From contig BLAL01000036.1 in the NCBI GenBank assembly GCA_015698045.1, positions 62,001 to 126,000 on the forward strand: DNA of 64,000 nucleotides, in the 5' to 3' direction. This stretch comes from Rhizophagus clarus. Lineage: Eukaryota; Glomeromycota; Glomeromycetes; Glomerales; Glomeraceae. Under the pieces are notes generated by a model. It was not told the DNA's origin, made no database searches, and worked only from the letters and a program-made list of their open reading frames with translations. The number at the start of each line of letters is the position of its first letter. Position 1 is the stretch's first letter. The translations under genes were made by a program, and so were the position numbers. Positions 47,880-58,869 of the stretch are shown here, piece after piece.

Positions 47880-49060
47880 GAGTGACAGTTTAGGCGAAAG
47901 TGCAGGTTTTTCAACAAGAACTTATAGCTCTGTATAGTCATATTTCACGTTAGTGAAAAATGAAGAAAAAGCTCAGTATAATTACTGTGGGTGAGTGTAT
48001 TATTATTATAAAATAGTTTGTTAATTTAGCAGTATACTGAGTGTAAAATTTACTTTAATTAGGATGTTGTATAAGAGAACACACTAATCTTCACAAACAT
48101 TTGCAGAAGAAACATCCCAGTAAAGTTAAAACAGAAGTAGAAAGTGTCGAAATAGACAAATTTGTAAAAAAAGAATTACCTGTAAATATTTCTTTTTCTT
48201 TTTTTTTTATATTATATATTGCATTTTATATTTTTTACTTAATATTAATAAAGAAATTTAGCATTATACTCAAGGAATATTTCGAGATTTTACTGTTAGA
48301 TGGATTATTTGTGATGACTAACCATTTACAGCCATAGAAAGTGAACACCTTAGGCTTATATTTCGTATACTTAACCCTATTGCCAAAGCTCCTTCAGCAG
48401 ATACTTTACACAATGATATTATTAATAAATTTAATGAAAAAAGAAATAAAATACGAGAGATTTTACAGATATTTTTTATTAAATTTACTTTAATTCTATA
48501 AATTAATATTAAATACTAATAATATTAAATTATTAGAATGTACCAGATCGACTTTCATTCACGCTGAACGCTTGGACATCACTGAGTTACATTCTATTTC
48601 TTGGAATAACCGTACACTAGATAAGTTATGAATAGGAATTAAAAGAAATTTTGATCAACTTTTGTAAGTTATCTGGGCCCCATTCTGGGGAAAATTTACA
48701 TGAAGTATTTGTAAAGTGTTGTGATAATATGAGGATTCTCACAAAGGTATTATCTACGTTTTAACACCATTCCAGATATTTTTTTTTAATTCATTATAAT
48801 TAATATTTTCTTTAATTCTTTATAATATTTGATATTAAATTTATAGATTATGGCATGCACTACTGATAATGCTTCTAACAATGATACTCTCATGAAATCA
48901 TTAGAAAAAACTTGTAAAGATCAAAATATCGAATTCACCGTATACAATAATCACATTCGATGTTTGGCGCATATCATTAATCTTGCAGCACAGGACGCGC
49001 TTTCAACTTTAAAAGTTAGATACGTGAAAAATGAAAATGATGCCAGAAAATCTCTGACTC
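47880..49060 (+). pseudogene. hAT transposase, N-terminal half
   Basis: BED-finger-like start near 47945-48150 (KNEEKAQYNYCG, then LHKHLQKKHPSKVK, the distal H-x5-H pair), then RLIFRILNPIAKAPSADTLH near 48350, RLSFTLNAWTSLSYISFLGI near 48549-48605 and MACTTDNASNNDTLMKSLEK at 48850 (the hAT DNASNN block). It ends in CLAHIINLAAQDALSTLK just before the right terminus. Stops occur near 48630. It faces away from the C-terminal half on the opposite strand. Confidence 0.75.
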
Positions 49061-49599
49061 AAACTTGACTTGACTCGACTTGGCTTGATTTGACTTGCGA
49101 GTTAACCTGACTCATTCGGAACTCTAGTGCTGGCCAGAATTAAAAGTTACATAGTTATATAAAATTCTAAAAAAAAAAATTTACTGATTATGCAAAAATT
49201 ACAAAGAAATATTTTTGTGAAATAAGTATCACCCCAAAAGGAATGAGCACATGATTAATTTCCTTTTTAGATAATATCTGTTTTACAAAAATATTTCTTT
49301 GTAATTTTTGCAGAATTAGAAAATTTCCTTTTTTGAAATTTTGTATAACCATGTGACTCTTAATTCTGGCTGATACTATAAATCAGCCTGAATTACTGCG
49401 TCTGATCGTGTTTAACTGTGTCTAAAAATTTTTTTAAAAATAACAGGAGGGGGTAATAATTTAGAAAATAGCTGTAATAGGATAGAACTGATATTAAAGA
49501 GTTAACTTATAAATAACAGAAGTTAAATCACTCAAAATACAAGCAGTTTATTTTAAATGATGAAACAAATACCTAAATTTATGTATATCTTCTAATATT

Positions 49600-51560
49600 A
49601 ATTGATATATTTAAGTAAAAAAGATCTTAGTGCTCATATATATTTATATTATCATTATTATTATTGTTTTGTTCTTCATTAGTTTCATTATTTTTATTAG
49701 CATTACCATTATTATCATTATCATTATTATCATTATTACTATTATTGTTATTATCATTATTATTACCATTACTATTATTGTTATTATCATCATTGTTATT
49801 ATTACTGTTATTATCCTCATTATTATCATCATCATCAGATTCTGGTTTAATCCACCTTGATGATACCTACCAGTCTGCCATGACTTGTATTGATCTATCT
49901 TTTTTATCAATATCATCTAAACAGTAATGTTTGTGATTTTTTAATACTTACTTTAATCTTATCTGTTCGAAATAAGATTCTTTTAACTTAATAATAAATT
50001 TATAACTTATTATGCATAAACATTTATATTTTAAACTTTTGCAACTTTATATACTCTAAAAGACCATCACTCCTTATTGTAAATCTTTATTACAGAGTTT
50101 GTACTTATCAACCTTTTTGATTTTATATTATTATTATACTCTTCATTTGCCAAAACTTTATCTTTAATAGACCATTCATCTGAATAGACTATTGTTGTAT
50201 TTACTGCCTTTTCGCAATCTTTAATAAATACTTCTCTAGTCATATTTTCAGGATGACAATTGTCTAAAATACTGTCTTACATAAAAATCATATGTTGGAA
50301 ACCTTTGTGACTTCTTATCATTTTTTACTAAAGAGTAAATTAAAATAATTGATTATATATATTGTCATTTTAAATAATAAATTTTACACCTGATCTCTCC
50401 TCAATAATATGTGTTGTCATTTATTATGTTCACCTATTTTACCCTTCTTTTTTAATTTTCAAATTTTCTGCTATGATTTGTGCAATTGTTTTATTATTTT
50501 TAAAAATTCTGTATTATATACTTTTAATGAAAGAGGCATTACTGCTTTAATGACTAATAGAAGTTTCTTATTTATCAACTTTTTTGTTTGCTAAATGTCT
50601 TTGATGTATTGAAAAGAATTGATGAATTGAAGTTGTTTATAATATGGATTATCTCATCCTATTTAATATAACACTCATTTTTAATATTTAATAAATATAA
50701 AGATATATTTACATGAACAGTTTTTTTGAAATTTTTATCAGTTATTGAAGGAAGGGTATGCTGATTCTTTTTGGACAGAATTAGTGATAGGCTTTATCTC
50801 TTGATCCTTTACTTGTTCTTTTTTCTATTAGCACTTTTATATGTTTAGTAAGATTTAAAATTATACTTTTTAATTCGCTGACTTCTCTATTGTTAGCACC
50901 TATTATAAATCAGTATTTAATATAAATTATTTAATATAAAAATTTTACATACAAGTAAGTAAAGAAACCTGAAATAAATATTACTGCTCACTGAGGGTAA
51001 AGAGAAAGGAATTGTTAAAGATAGATCAGTTAAAGATCCTATAACAATAATGATAAATTAGTATAGTATAAGTAAAATGAAATTTAATTAGCACTAATAT
51101 AAAATAATATTACTTTTTGTAATTGATTTCTCTTTAAAGATATTTTAGTAGTTTTGATTATGTTGAGATTAAGAGTATAATTGATATCAATAAGAAGAAT
51201 GAGAACGAGATTAAGATTAATATTGATGAGAATGAAAATGATAGGAATGATAAGAAGAGTGAGATTAATATTAATGAGAATGAGAATGATGAAAATGATA
51301 AAAATAGTGAGAGTGATAAGAACATAATTATTGGAATTCAAAATGATAATAATAAGATTTAAATCAAAATGGATGAGATTAAGGTTGTCATTGAGCAAAA
51401 TTTTGAATAACTATAAGATCGATTAATATAAGTTTGATACCAAGATTAATGAGATTAGAAACAGGAATTAGATTTATTTTATTGAGATCTAATATGAGAA
51501 TGAGAGCCATCATGAGAAATAAGAATTAAATTTAAAGGTTTAAATTTTCTCATTATGATA
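49600..51560 (-). pseudogene. Decayed copy of the RS/acidic second gene
   Basis: Colinear with 35426-37472. The D/N repeat has become M/I-rich in one frame (49644-49916), the WWISSRW segment has decayed at about 49870, exon-like blocks lie at about 50050-50330 and 50400-50670, and the former RS domain at about 51130-51550 no longer encodes RS. Changes are mainly C-to-T and G-to-A. Not functional. Confidence 0.75.
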
Positions 51561-52499
51561 TTTGATAATTTGATAATTTAAAGATTAAACAAGAAACAAA
51601 AGTTCTATATATGATAATTATTACTTATATCTTCTGAACCTTTTTTGTTATCATCTAATTAAAATAAATAATAAATTAAATTAATAAGACTTGTTATCAG
51701 TTAATAAAATATATCACTATTATTAATTAAATTATATCACTATTAATATTAATTAAAATAAATCAATAAATTAAATAAACTTGATATTATATCGCTTTCA
51801 ATTAATTAAAATGTATTAATAATCAATTATTTAAAATAATTAGTAAACTACATTAATTAAATTAAGATAAATCAATTAATATTTAAATATATCAGTAAAC
51901 TAGATATTATATTGCTATCAATTAATTAAAATATATCAATAAATTAAATATTATAACATCATCAATTAATAAAATATATCAATAATAAATTAATTAAAAT
52001 ATATCAATAAACATTTAATAATTAAAAATATCAATAAATTAATTAAAATATATTAATAAAATATATCAATAAATTAATTAAAATATATTAATAAATTAAA
52101 TATTATATCATTATCATAAATAACATGTCCAAATTAGTAATAACACATTTGAAGCTTGATAAAGTTATACTTATAGAAGCTGGTTTTTCTGATAAGAAAT
52201 ATAATTGGTAAAAAGAAATATGCTTACTTTATTAAGCTGATGAAAAATAAGGTAAAAAATAAGGCAAAAAAATATTATCAACTATTAATAAAAAAATAAA
52301 AGGCAATAAAGAAAATTTGTTGTATCTATATATAGCCTAGTAATTCCATATTTTCGTATAAATACATAATTTGTAATTCTAATAATTAATTATTAAAATT
52401 TTAAAAAATATGTAATTACATAATTATTTATATTTTATGTAATTAACGTAAATATTATTAGTTAATCATGAGTTATATAATTTTATTTTTTAAATAAAC

Positions 52500-55150
52500 T
52501 AAACATCAGAACTGTCAGTTTTAGTGTTTTTTACATTTTTAATATATAAAAATACTAGAATAATCAGGTTTAGTATTTTTTTTTACTTTTTATATATAAA
52601 AATGCTGAACCAGTTAGTTTCAGTATTTTTTTTTGACTTTTTATATAAAAAATGCTAGAACAGTCTATTCCAATATTCTTTTTTACTTTTACATATAAAA
52701 GTACCAAAACTAATAGTTTTAGCATTTTTTTGCATTTTTTATATATAAAAATGTTAGAATAGATAGGTTCAGCACTTTTTTACATTTTACGAATAAAAGT
52801 ATTAGAACAATCCTTTTTTTTTTTTTAGTCAAAAGAAGTGCTTTTATTAATTGAAGAAAGATAGAAAAGGTTACAAAAAATCAATTAGACAAAGCCTACC
52901 CGTTTCTTACACTAGGATCACAAATATATCTCATGATTACTATATCCCTAACCTATTCTTTTTAGTATAATACGAAGTCTAGTTATAAAATTGTCCAAGG
53001 TATAAAGGAAAAGAAAAAAGAAAAAGAAAAATTCTATGATCTAATATAACAAAATAATATCATGTAAAGCGAATGCTAAGCATGACAAGAAGTTAGTATG
53101 AGAATTTCTATCGATCCCTTCCAACTAAACTAAACATAATGTTCTAATAATGCCTTCAGCCCAGCGATTAAGTGTTTTACATCCGGCTTCTTAGACTGAT
53201 CGTTTCTTGAATGATCGATCTTCTTGATAGAACGTCCAAATTTAAGAGTTTTATTTTGATTATTCTTGCAGTTGTTAGTATTAAAACCTGAAAAAAAAAG
53301 TTAGACCCTTTGGATGTTCTTGAGGACTTGTATGCATTGCCAATTCAAGCAGATTTACCCAGATTCTTGAAGTTGGGGGTGGAATAACAGCACCAAGAGA
53401 TTCTAACGTCATTCTAAAGCTGAGAGTTATTAATGCGAGTAGAAATGTGATCTCAAGTGTCAAAGTAACCTATCAGTTTTCTAAATCCATCAACTTTTTT
53501 AACTATTTTAAAAGATTTTATGCCACTATCCAACAAAAATTAGTGAGGGCGTCCATTTGGAAATAAGAAGGCATCCGTCATGTCTTCTAGAAAGTATTAG
53601 AACAATCAGTTTTAACATTTTTTAACTTTTCATATAAAAATACTGAAACAGTTAGTTTTAGTGTTTTTTTGACTTTTTATATAAAAAATGCCAGAATAGT
53701 CTATTTTAACATTTTTTTTATTTTTTATATATAAAAATGCCAAAACTGACAGTTTTAACATTTTTTGCATTTTATATATATAAAAATATCAGAATAGTCA
53801 GTTTTAGCTTTTTTTTGCATTTTATTAATAAAAACACTAAAATAGTCTATTTTAGTATTTTTTTTCATTTTTTATATATAAAAATGCTGAAACTAACAAT
53901 TTTGGCATTTTTTTTTGCATTTTTATATATAATAATATCAGAACTTAATTTTAGTATTTTTTTTTGACTGGTTATATATAAAAATGCTAAAACTATCAGT
54001 TTCAGCATTTTTTTATATTTTACGAATAAAAATACTGGAATAGTTTATTTTAGCACTTTTTTTTATTTTTTACATATAAAAATGCTGAAACTGTCAGTTT
54101 CAGCATTTTTTTTGCATTTTTATATATAAAAACATCAGAATCCAGTTTCAGCATTTTTTTTTAACTGGTTATATATAAAAATATCAGAATTATCAATTTT
54201 AGCATTTGTTTTTATATTTTACGAATAAAAATGTTAAAACAATCTGTTCTAGCATTTTTTTTTATTTTTTTACATATAAAAATGCTAACACTGACAGTTT
54301 TAGTATTTTTTTTGCATTTTTGTATATAAAAATGCCAGAACTCAGTTTTAGTATTTTTTTTAATTAATTATATATAAAAATATCAAAACTGACAGTTTTA
54401 GCATTTTTTATATTTTTATATCAGAACTGTCAGTTTTTTTACATATAAAAATGTCAGAACTATCAATTTCAGCTTTTTTTGTATCCAATAATATTTACAA
54501 TAATTACGTTTATTTACATTTTATACAAATAATTATGAAATACATAATTATTTACATATTTCAATTTATAAATTATGTTTTTAATCATGTAGCTTATATT
54601 ACGGGCCACAGTACCCCCCCTATGCATAGTACCCCCCTCAAAAAATTTGCTAGAATTTTAAAGTACCTGGGTACTTTACATAGAGAATTCCAATTTAAAG
54701 CTTAAAATTTTGTAAAATACCCAGAATATAATACTAGGTTTATATATAATGTATAGTATATTCCAGATATATAAAAACGCCAGAACAGTCAATTTCAGCA
54801 TTTTTTTGCATTTTTATATATATAAAAATGCTGGAACAATCAGTTTTGGCATTTTTTTTTTTACTTTACATATAAAAAATGCCAGAACAGTCAGTTTCAG
54901 CATTTTTTTGCATTTTTATATATATAAAAATGCCAGAACAATCAGTTTCAGCATTTTTTTTTACTTTACATATAAAAAACACCAGAACAGTCAGTTTTGG
55001 TGTTTTTTTTGCATTTTTATATATATAAAAATGCCAGAACAATCAGTTTTAGCGTTTTTTTATTTTACATATAAAAAACGTCAGAATAGTCAGTTTCAGC
55101 ATTTTTTACTTTACATATAAAAACGCTAGAACAGTTAGTTTTGGCGTTTC
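52500..55150. repeat. Palindromic satellite (AAAATGCTGAAACTG..CAGTTTCAGCATTTT)
   Basis: Dozens of units of about 55-65 bp, each ATATAAAAATGCC(A)GAACAGTCAG then TTTCAGCATTTTTTT. The unit is a near-perfect hairpin: at 54080-54112 AAAAATGCTGAAACTG and CAGTTTCAGCATTTTT are exact inverses around one base. The frames over it (KNARTVSFSIFLHFYIY) are repeat products. Confidence 0.88.
52813..53590 (-). mobile_element. LINE-type fragment (family A), 778 bp, with 17-bp TSD
   Basis: AAAGTATTAGAACAATC at 52796-52812 is repeated exactly at 53591-53607, splitting a satellite unit. Poly(T) at 52814-52825 marks the 3' end on the minus strand, followed by the AGTCAAAAGAAGTGCTTTTA end shared with 24282-24386 and 33801-33846. 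A 60-residue minus-strand frame at 53463-53281 could be the C-terminal end of an ORF. The longest of the three family A copies and apparently recent. Confidence 0.88.
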
Positions 55151-55388
55151 ATCAATCTAATTAAACCTGGGTATTATACATGGCATGTACCCAAGTATTT
55201 TAAAAATCCTGTACCTCCCCTATGTATAGTATCCACCCGTGTATAGTATTCTTGGGTACAGGCCAAAACTCCCAAAATTTGCAAGATACCTGGGGTACTG
55301 TAGCCCGTGTTATACAGTAATTACCAGGTTATGTATAGTTGCATTATATTAAAATGTGAAGAAAAAAGAAAGAAAATATAGTAAACAT

Positions 55389-56301
55389 TGTAGGGTGAAA
55401 ATTACAGTAACAAAGATAATTAGACAGTAATATAATAAATAGAAGGATTATGTAATACAAATTACATGATATAATAGTATAAGTTATTTTTAGAATTTAT
55501 TTTAGTTTAGATTTTATTTTTAGTTTAAATTTTTATTTTTATTTTACCTATTTTTAGATTAGGAAAAGATAGTATTAGAAACATAGCAAGAATAATTTCT
55601 TATAGTGATTTAGTTAAAGGAACAGTTGGAAAAAAGAAATGATATAATGTTTTACAACATTAAGCTTTACAATCAATACAATGGAAATTAGTAAATAGAA
55701 ATGAAATGAAGTATCTTTAATATTCCAGATCTTTCTAAATGATATAATACTAAAGGGAATAAAAAGTAGGATTAAATAGGAAATAATTCTTAGATTTCTG
55801 TATAAATATACCTTGTAAATAAGAGAAAACCCTCAGACTTCAGTCTTCACAGCAAAAAAAAATAAAGGAAAATTCTGCTTAAATGAAATTTTGAAAGGAA
55901 ATATTTTTAAATATTGTCTTTTAATAGTTTTATTAAAAGACAGTTATTGATCTAGATTTATTTTGAACTAATAACTCTAGATATTTGAATATTTATTTTA
56001 ATATGTTAAATAAAAAGTGAAATTATGTGTATTTAAAAATTAAAGATAAATGTAAAGTTGTGGCAAAAGTTATCTAAAAATAAAATTTAAGGAAATCATA
56101 TATGAAAAAGAATATGATTAAAAGGAATGTATTTCCTATAAAATTGAGAGTAAAGGAATTAGTTTTCTAATAAAAATGAAATAAAAAGTAAAAGAATTGT
56201 TAAGAGAAGTTATTAAAAATTTAAATCAAACATAAAAAAGAGTCTTACATAAGAAAATTAGCATGGCACAGTTTTACTGATAAAACAGTTTTTACCCTAC
56301 A
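55389..56301. mobile_element. Possible solo LTR, fossil
   Basis: A 913-bp block beginning TGTAGGGTGAAAA and ending TTTTTACCCTACA, that is TG...CA with a short inverted repeat, as in LTRs. A TATA-like TGTATAAATATACC near 55798 and a leader-like CCTCAGACTTCAGTCTTCAC near 55832 would fit an LTR promoter. No clean target duplication and no internal genes. It could instead be a TIR element. Confidence 0.4.
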
Positions 56302-56972
56302 ACGATTAATGCAATTTCAAAATAAATTAAAATATAAGTTATATAATAATTAATGAAATAAGTATGGTTGGATGTAAAATATTTACTATAATTAATATGT
56401 GATTCTAATAAGCTTTTTCTAATATAATAATAAACCATTTAGTGGTAATTGATTATTTTGTTTGATGATTTCAGCCAACTTCTTCTTATTTTTAATCTTT
56501 TTATATATACTAATAACAAATAAAATTTATTGTTCAATAGTAATATTGCAACATACAAATAATTCAAAGAAGCATGTAAACTTGAAACTATACAATATCA
56601 ATCAAGAAGTTTTAAAGAATAATAGGACTTTAAAATATTTTATTAAGATTGTTTAATGGAAAATTTACTGTAAATGATTAGAGAACTCTTATCTTATAAA
56701 TTAAAAATAAGTTTAATATAATAAAATATAATAGATTTTCTAATGATTTATTTATTTTAACAAAGTAATCTGAAATTAATGCAATAAATATAATCTGACT
56801 TTTAATCTTTAAATATTCCTGTTACTAAAATCTAAACTATATATACAGGTAGAAAAAAAGTAAAAAAAGCTGACTTATTGAATACAATATATAATTTGAA
56901 AGTATATATATTATTAGCAAAAAATGTATAAATTATACTAATGGTAAATTTGCAAATAGAAATCAGATTGAT
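56302..56972. other. AT-rich sequence
   Basis: A 64-residue frame at 56462-56656 has a hydrophobic, signal-like start (ANFFLFLIFLYILITNKIYC) but no recognisable family and lies in AT-rich DNA where such frames are expected. Nothing else seen. Confidence 0.3.
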
Positions 56973-56974
56973 TA

Positions 56975-57437
56975 CAGCTATTTTTTAAATTATTAACCCA
57001 TTCTTATTATTTTTAAAAAAATTTTCAAACATAGTCAGATGCAATTAGATGCAGTCAGATGCAGTAATTTAAGCTAACTTATAGTACTGGCCAGGAATTA
57101 TGAATCATGTAATTATACAAAATTCCAAAAAAAAAAATTTTCAGATTTTGCAAAAATTACAAAAAAATATTTTTGTAAAATGAGTATCGCCTAAAAAGAA
57201 AATCTAACATATGCACATTTCCTTTTGGATGATACATATTCTACATAAATATTTTTATAATTTTTGCAGGATCAAAAAATTTCCTTTTTTTAGAATTTTA
57301 TATAATCACGTGATTCATAATTCTGGCCAACACTATAAGTTAGCCCAAATTACTGTGTCTAACTGCATCTGTATTTAACTGTGTCTAAAAATTTTTTATA
57401 AATAACAGAAAGGGTTTAATAATTTAGAAAATAGCTA
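56975..57437. mobile_element. Fold-back element with TA duplication (second copy)
   Basis: 463 bp, flanked by TA at 56973-56974 and 57438-57439. Starts CAGCTATTTTTTAAATTATT, ends AATAATTTAGAAAATAGCTA. Contains CAGTCAGATGCAGTAATTTA, GGCCAGGAATTATGAATCAT and their inverses. Same family as 45839-49474 without a nested insertion. The arms pair almost to the centre. Confidence 0.85.
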
Positions 57438-57439
57438 TA

Positions 57440-57824
57440 ATGATTTAATAAAAATTATCTAAGATATAATATTTAATGAAGAATAAAATTTTCCTTCTTT
57501 TTTTATTGTGACTCTAATTTTTTTTGATAATTATAAAATCTTACTATTATTAGTTTAAAGGGCAAAAGAATTACCATATTTTTCCAATATTAATCACCCT
57601 CTAAAATTAAGCATCAACTCAAACTTTTCAAGTTTTATTAAAAAAAATCATATATAAATACTAATAAAAAAACTTTCGTAATTAAATACCCCAAACTTTT
57701 TGCTTAAAATCCTTGCAAAAAAGAGGTATTTAATTTTGGAAAAATACGATATATACATTATACCAATTAGATATAGTAAATCCAGTGCTTCTTGCTCATA
57801 CTTGCAAATTTTTATTCATCTTAT
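57440..57824. other. AT-rich spacer
   Basis: AT-rich. A short frame at 57700-57903 crosses into the following transposon and is not supported. No gene seen. Confidence 0.35.
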
Positions 57825-58039
57825 ATGCACAGGTCAAATAAAAAAAAATTTCCAAAAATCGGCACTCCAATTTTTAAATAGTGCATGCAAATTAGCACTC
57901 TAATTTTTAAATAATGCATATCAAATTAGCTAAATTTATTTTATTTATATTTACACATTATTTTTTCTCAAAAAATTTTATTCAAAGTAGTTTAATTTAA
58001 AAATTTACATGTTTTTATTAGTAATTAAATAATAAGAAT

Positions 58040-58830
58040 TTATTTTAATAGAAAATTAATCTAAAAAAAAGAAATCTATAATGAAAGTAAAAAAATGAAT
58101 CAAAGTAAAGAAATGTGTTAAAAAATAGGAATAATAATAAAGAAAAAAAGTGAAATAAAAGAAATAGGGGGAAATGAAAAGAAGTAAGGGGAAACAAAAA
58201 AAAACAAAAAGAATACAAAAGTAAAGAAAATGAAAGGAATGAAGAAGGAAATGTAAGAAAAAAGAATAGTGTAATATAAAAAAACAAAAAGAATAGTAGG
58301 AAAACATAAAGAAACAGAAAGAAAAGAAGGGAAATGTAAAGGAATGAAAAGAAAGAAGAGGGAAATGTAAAGGAACAAAAAGAAAGGAAGGAAATGTAAA
58401 AGAACAAAAAAAAAGGAAATAAAATGAAAAGAGAAAAGAACGAAATGAAAAGAAGGGAGAAGTGTAAAAGGTGAAATGAAAAGGAGGGAAAATATAAAAA
58501 ATAAAATGAAAAGAAAAGAAACGTAAAGAGATGAATAAAAAGGAGATGAAACGTAAAGAAATAAAGTAAAAATGAGGGCAAATGTAAAGTGATGAAACAA
58601 AAAAGAGGTGAAATGTAATAGTCAAAAAAAAATAGAAAGAAAAACGTAAAAAAAAAGAGGAAGAAATGAAAGAAAAATGTGAATATACAAAAAGAATTGA
58701 AGGAAGACAAAAAGAATGAAAAACAAACGAAAAGAAATAAAGGGGATAAAAGAAAAAATGAAAGAAAAGTTAGTAAATAACAAAATGTAATCGATCATAA
58801 AAAAATAAAATGAAATAAAAAGAAACATAA
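58040..58830. repeat. Purine-rich tract, about 0.8 kb
   Basis: The plus strand is almost only A and G (GAAATGTAAAGGAACAAAAA-type words). The complementary strand therefore gives overlapping F/S/L-only frames, the longest 58710-58045. Such frames reflect composition, not a protein. Loose period of about 30-45 nt around AATGTAAAG. Confidence 0.75.
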
Positions 58831-58869
58831 TTGTAAAGAAGCCCAATTACTAAAAATGTCCAATCAGAA

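Larger units (their letters stand above)
45952..49126. mobile_element. hAT transposon with 8-bp TSD, rearranged and dead
   Basis: GTGCTGGC at 45944-45951 is repeated exactly at 49127-49134. Termini are TAGAGCTCTAAACGAGTCA on the left and, inverted, TAGAGTTCCGAATGAGTCAG on the right, followed by many ACTCGACTTGA/GAGTCAAGT words in both subterminal zones. Inside, the C-terminal transposase half lies on the minus strand and the N-terminal half on the plus strand, with ACTCGAGTC-like subterminal sequence between them at 47700-47790. This implies an internal inversion after insertion or an element assembled from two copies. Confidence 0.85.
45839..49474. mobile_element. Fold-back element with TA duplication, itself carrying a hAT insertion
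   Basis: Starts CAGCTATTTTCTAAATTATT and ends with its inverse (AATAATTTAGAAAATAGCTG), flanked by TA at 45837-45838 and 49475-49476. The intact Plavaka copy shows the empty site (GAGATTAATAGGATAG at about 35319). Inverted arms extend about 115 bp to CAGGCTGATTTATAGT and weakly beyond, so the element without the hAT is a near-complete fold-back of about 450 bp, like its sibling at 56975-57437. TA duplication suggests Tc1/mariner-type mobilisation. No coding capacity of its own. Confidence 0.85.
52327..55337. mobile_element. Satellite-filled non-autonomous element with 8-bp TSD
   Basis: GTTGTATC at 52319-52326 and GTTGCATT at 55338-55345 are the two copies of an 8-bp target site that reads GTTGCATC in the intact Plavaka copy (about 38196). 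The differences are transitions. Ends are TATATATAGCCTAGTAATT and, inverted, TATACATAACCTGGTAATT. The interior is almost all palindromic satellite, plus a LINE fragment at 52813-53590. At 54601-54700 and 55150-55310 are unique CCCCCCTATGCATAGTACC-type segments. No coding capacity. Confidence 0.75.
44597..55388. mobile_element. Decayed left half of a second Plavaka-type copy, with nested insertions
   Basis: Starts CACAGATCAAATG with A8-TCA, differing from the intact copy's 24-bp terminus by three G-to-A changes. From there it follows the intact copy (34398 to about 38240) in order: left subterminal repeats, second-gene region, AATTAAAATATATCA array, and GTGAAGAAAAAAGAAAGAAA at about 55357. Differences are mostly C-to-T and G-to-A, many but not all at CpG. 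Two large inserts interrupt it, 45839-49474 and 52327-55337. No counterpart to the transposase region of the intact copy was seen to the right of 55388. Dead. Confidence 0.85.

Noticed and set aside
53737-55120. Frames with repeating KNARTVSFSIFLHFYIY
   Set aside because: Produced by the palindromic satellite; no start context or conservation beyond the repeat.
55389-56301. Continuation of the decayed Plavaka copy
   Set aside because: The sequence no longer matches the intact copy after GTAAACAT; bounded by its own TGTAGGGT/ACCCTACA ends.
58045-58846. Overlapping minus-strand frames of 60-221 residues made of Phe, Ser and Leu
   Set aside because: They follow from the purine-only plus strand; all three frames stay open equally and there is no domain pattern.
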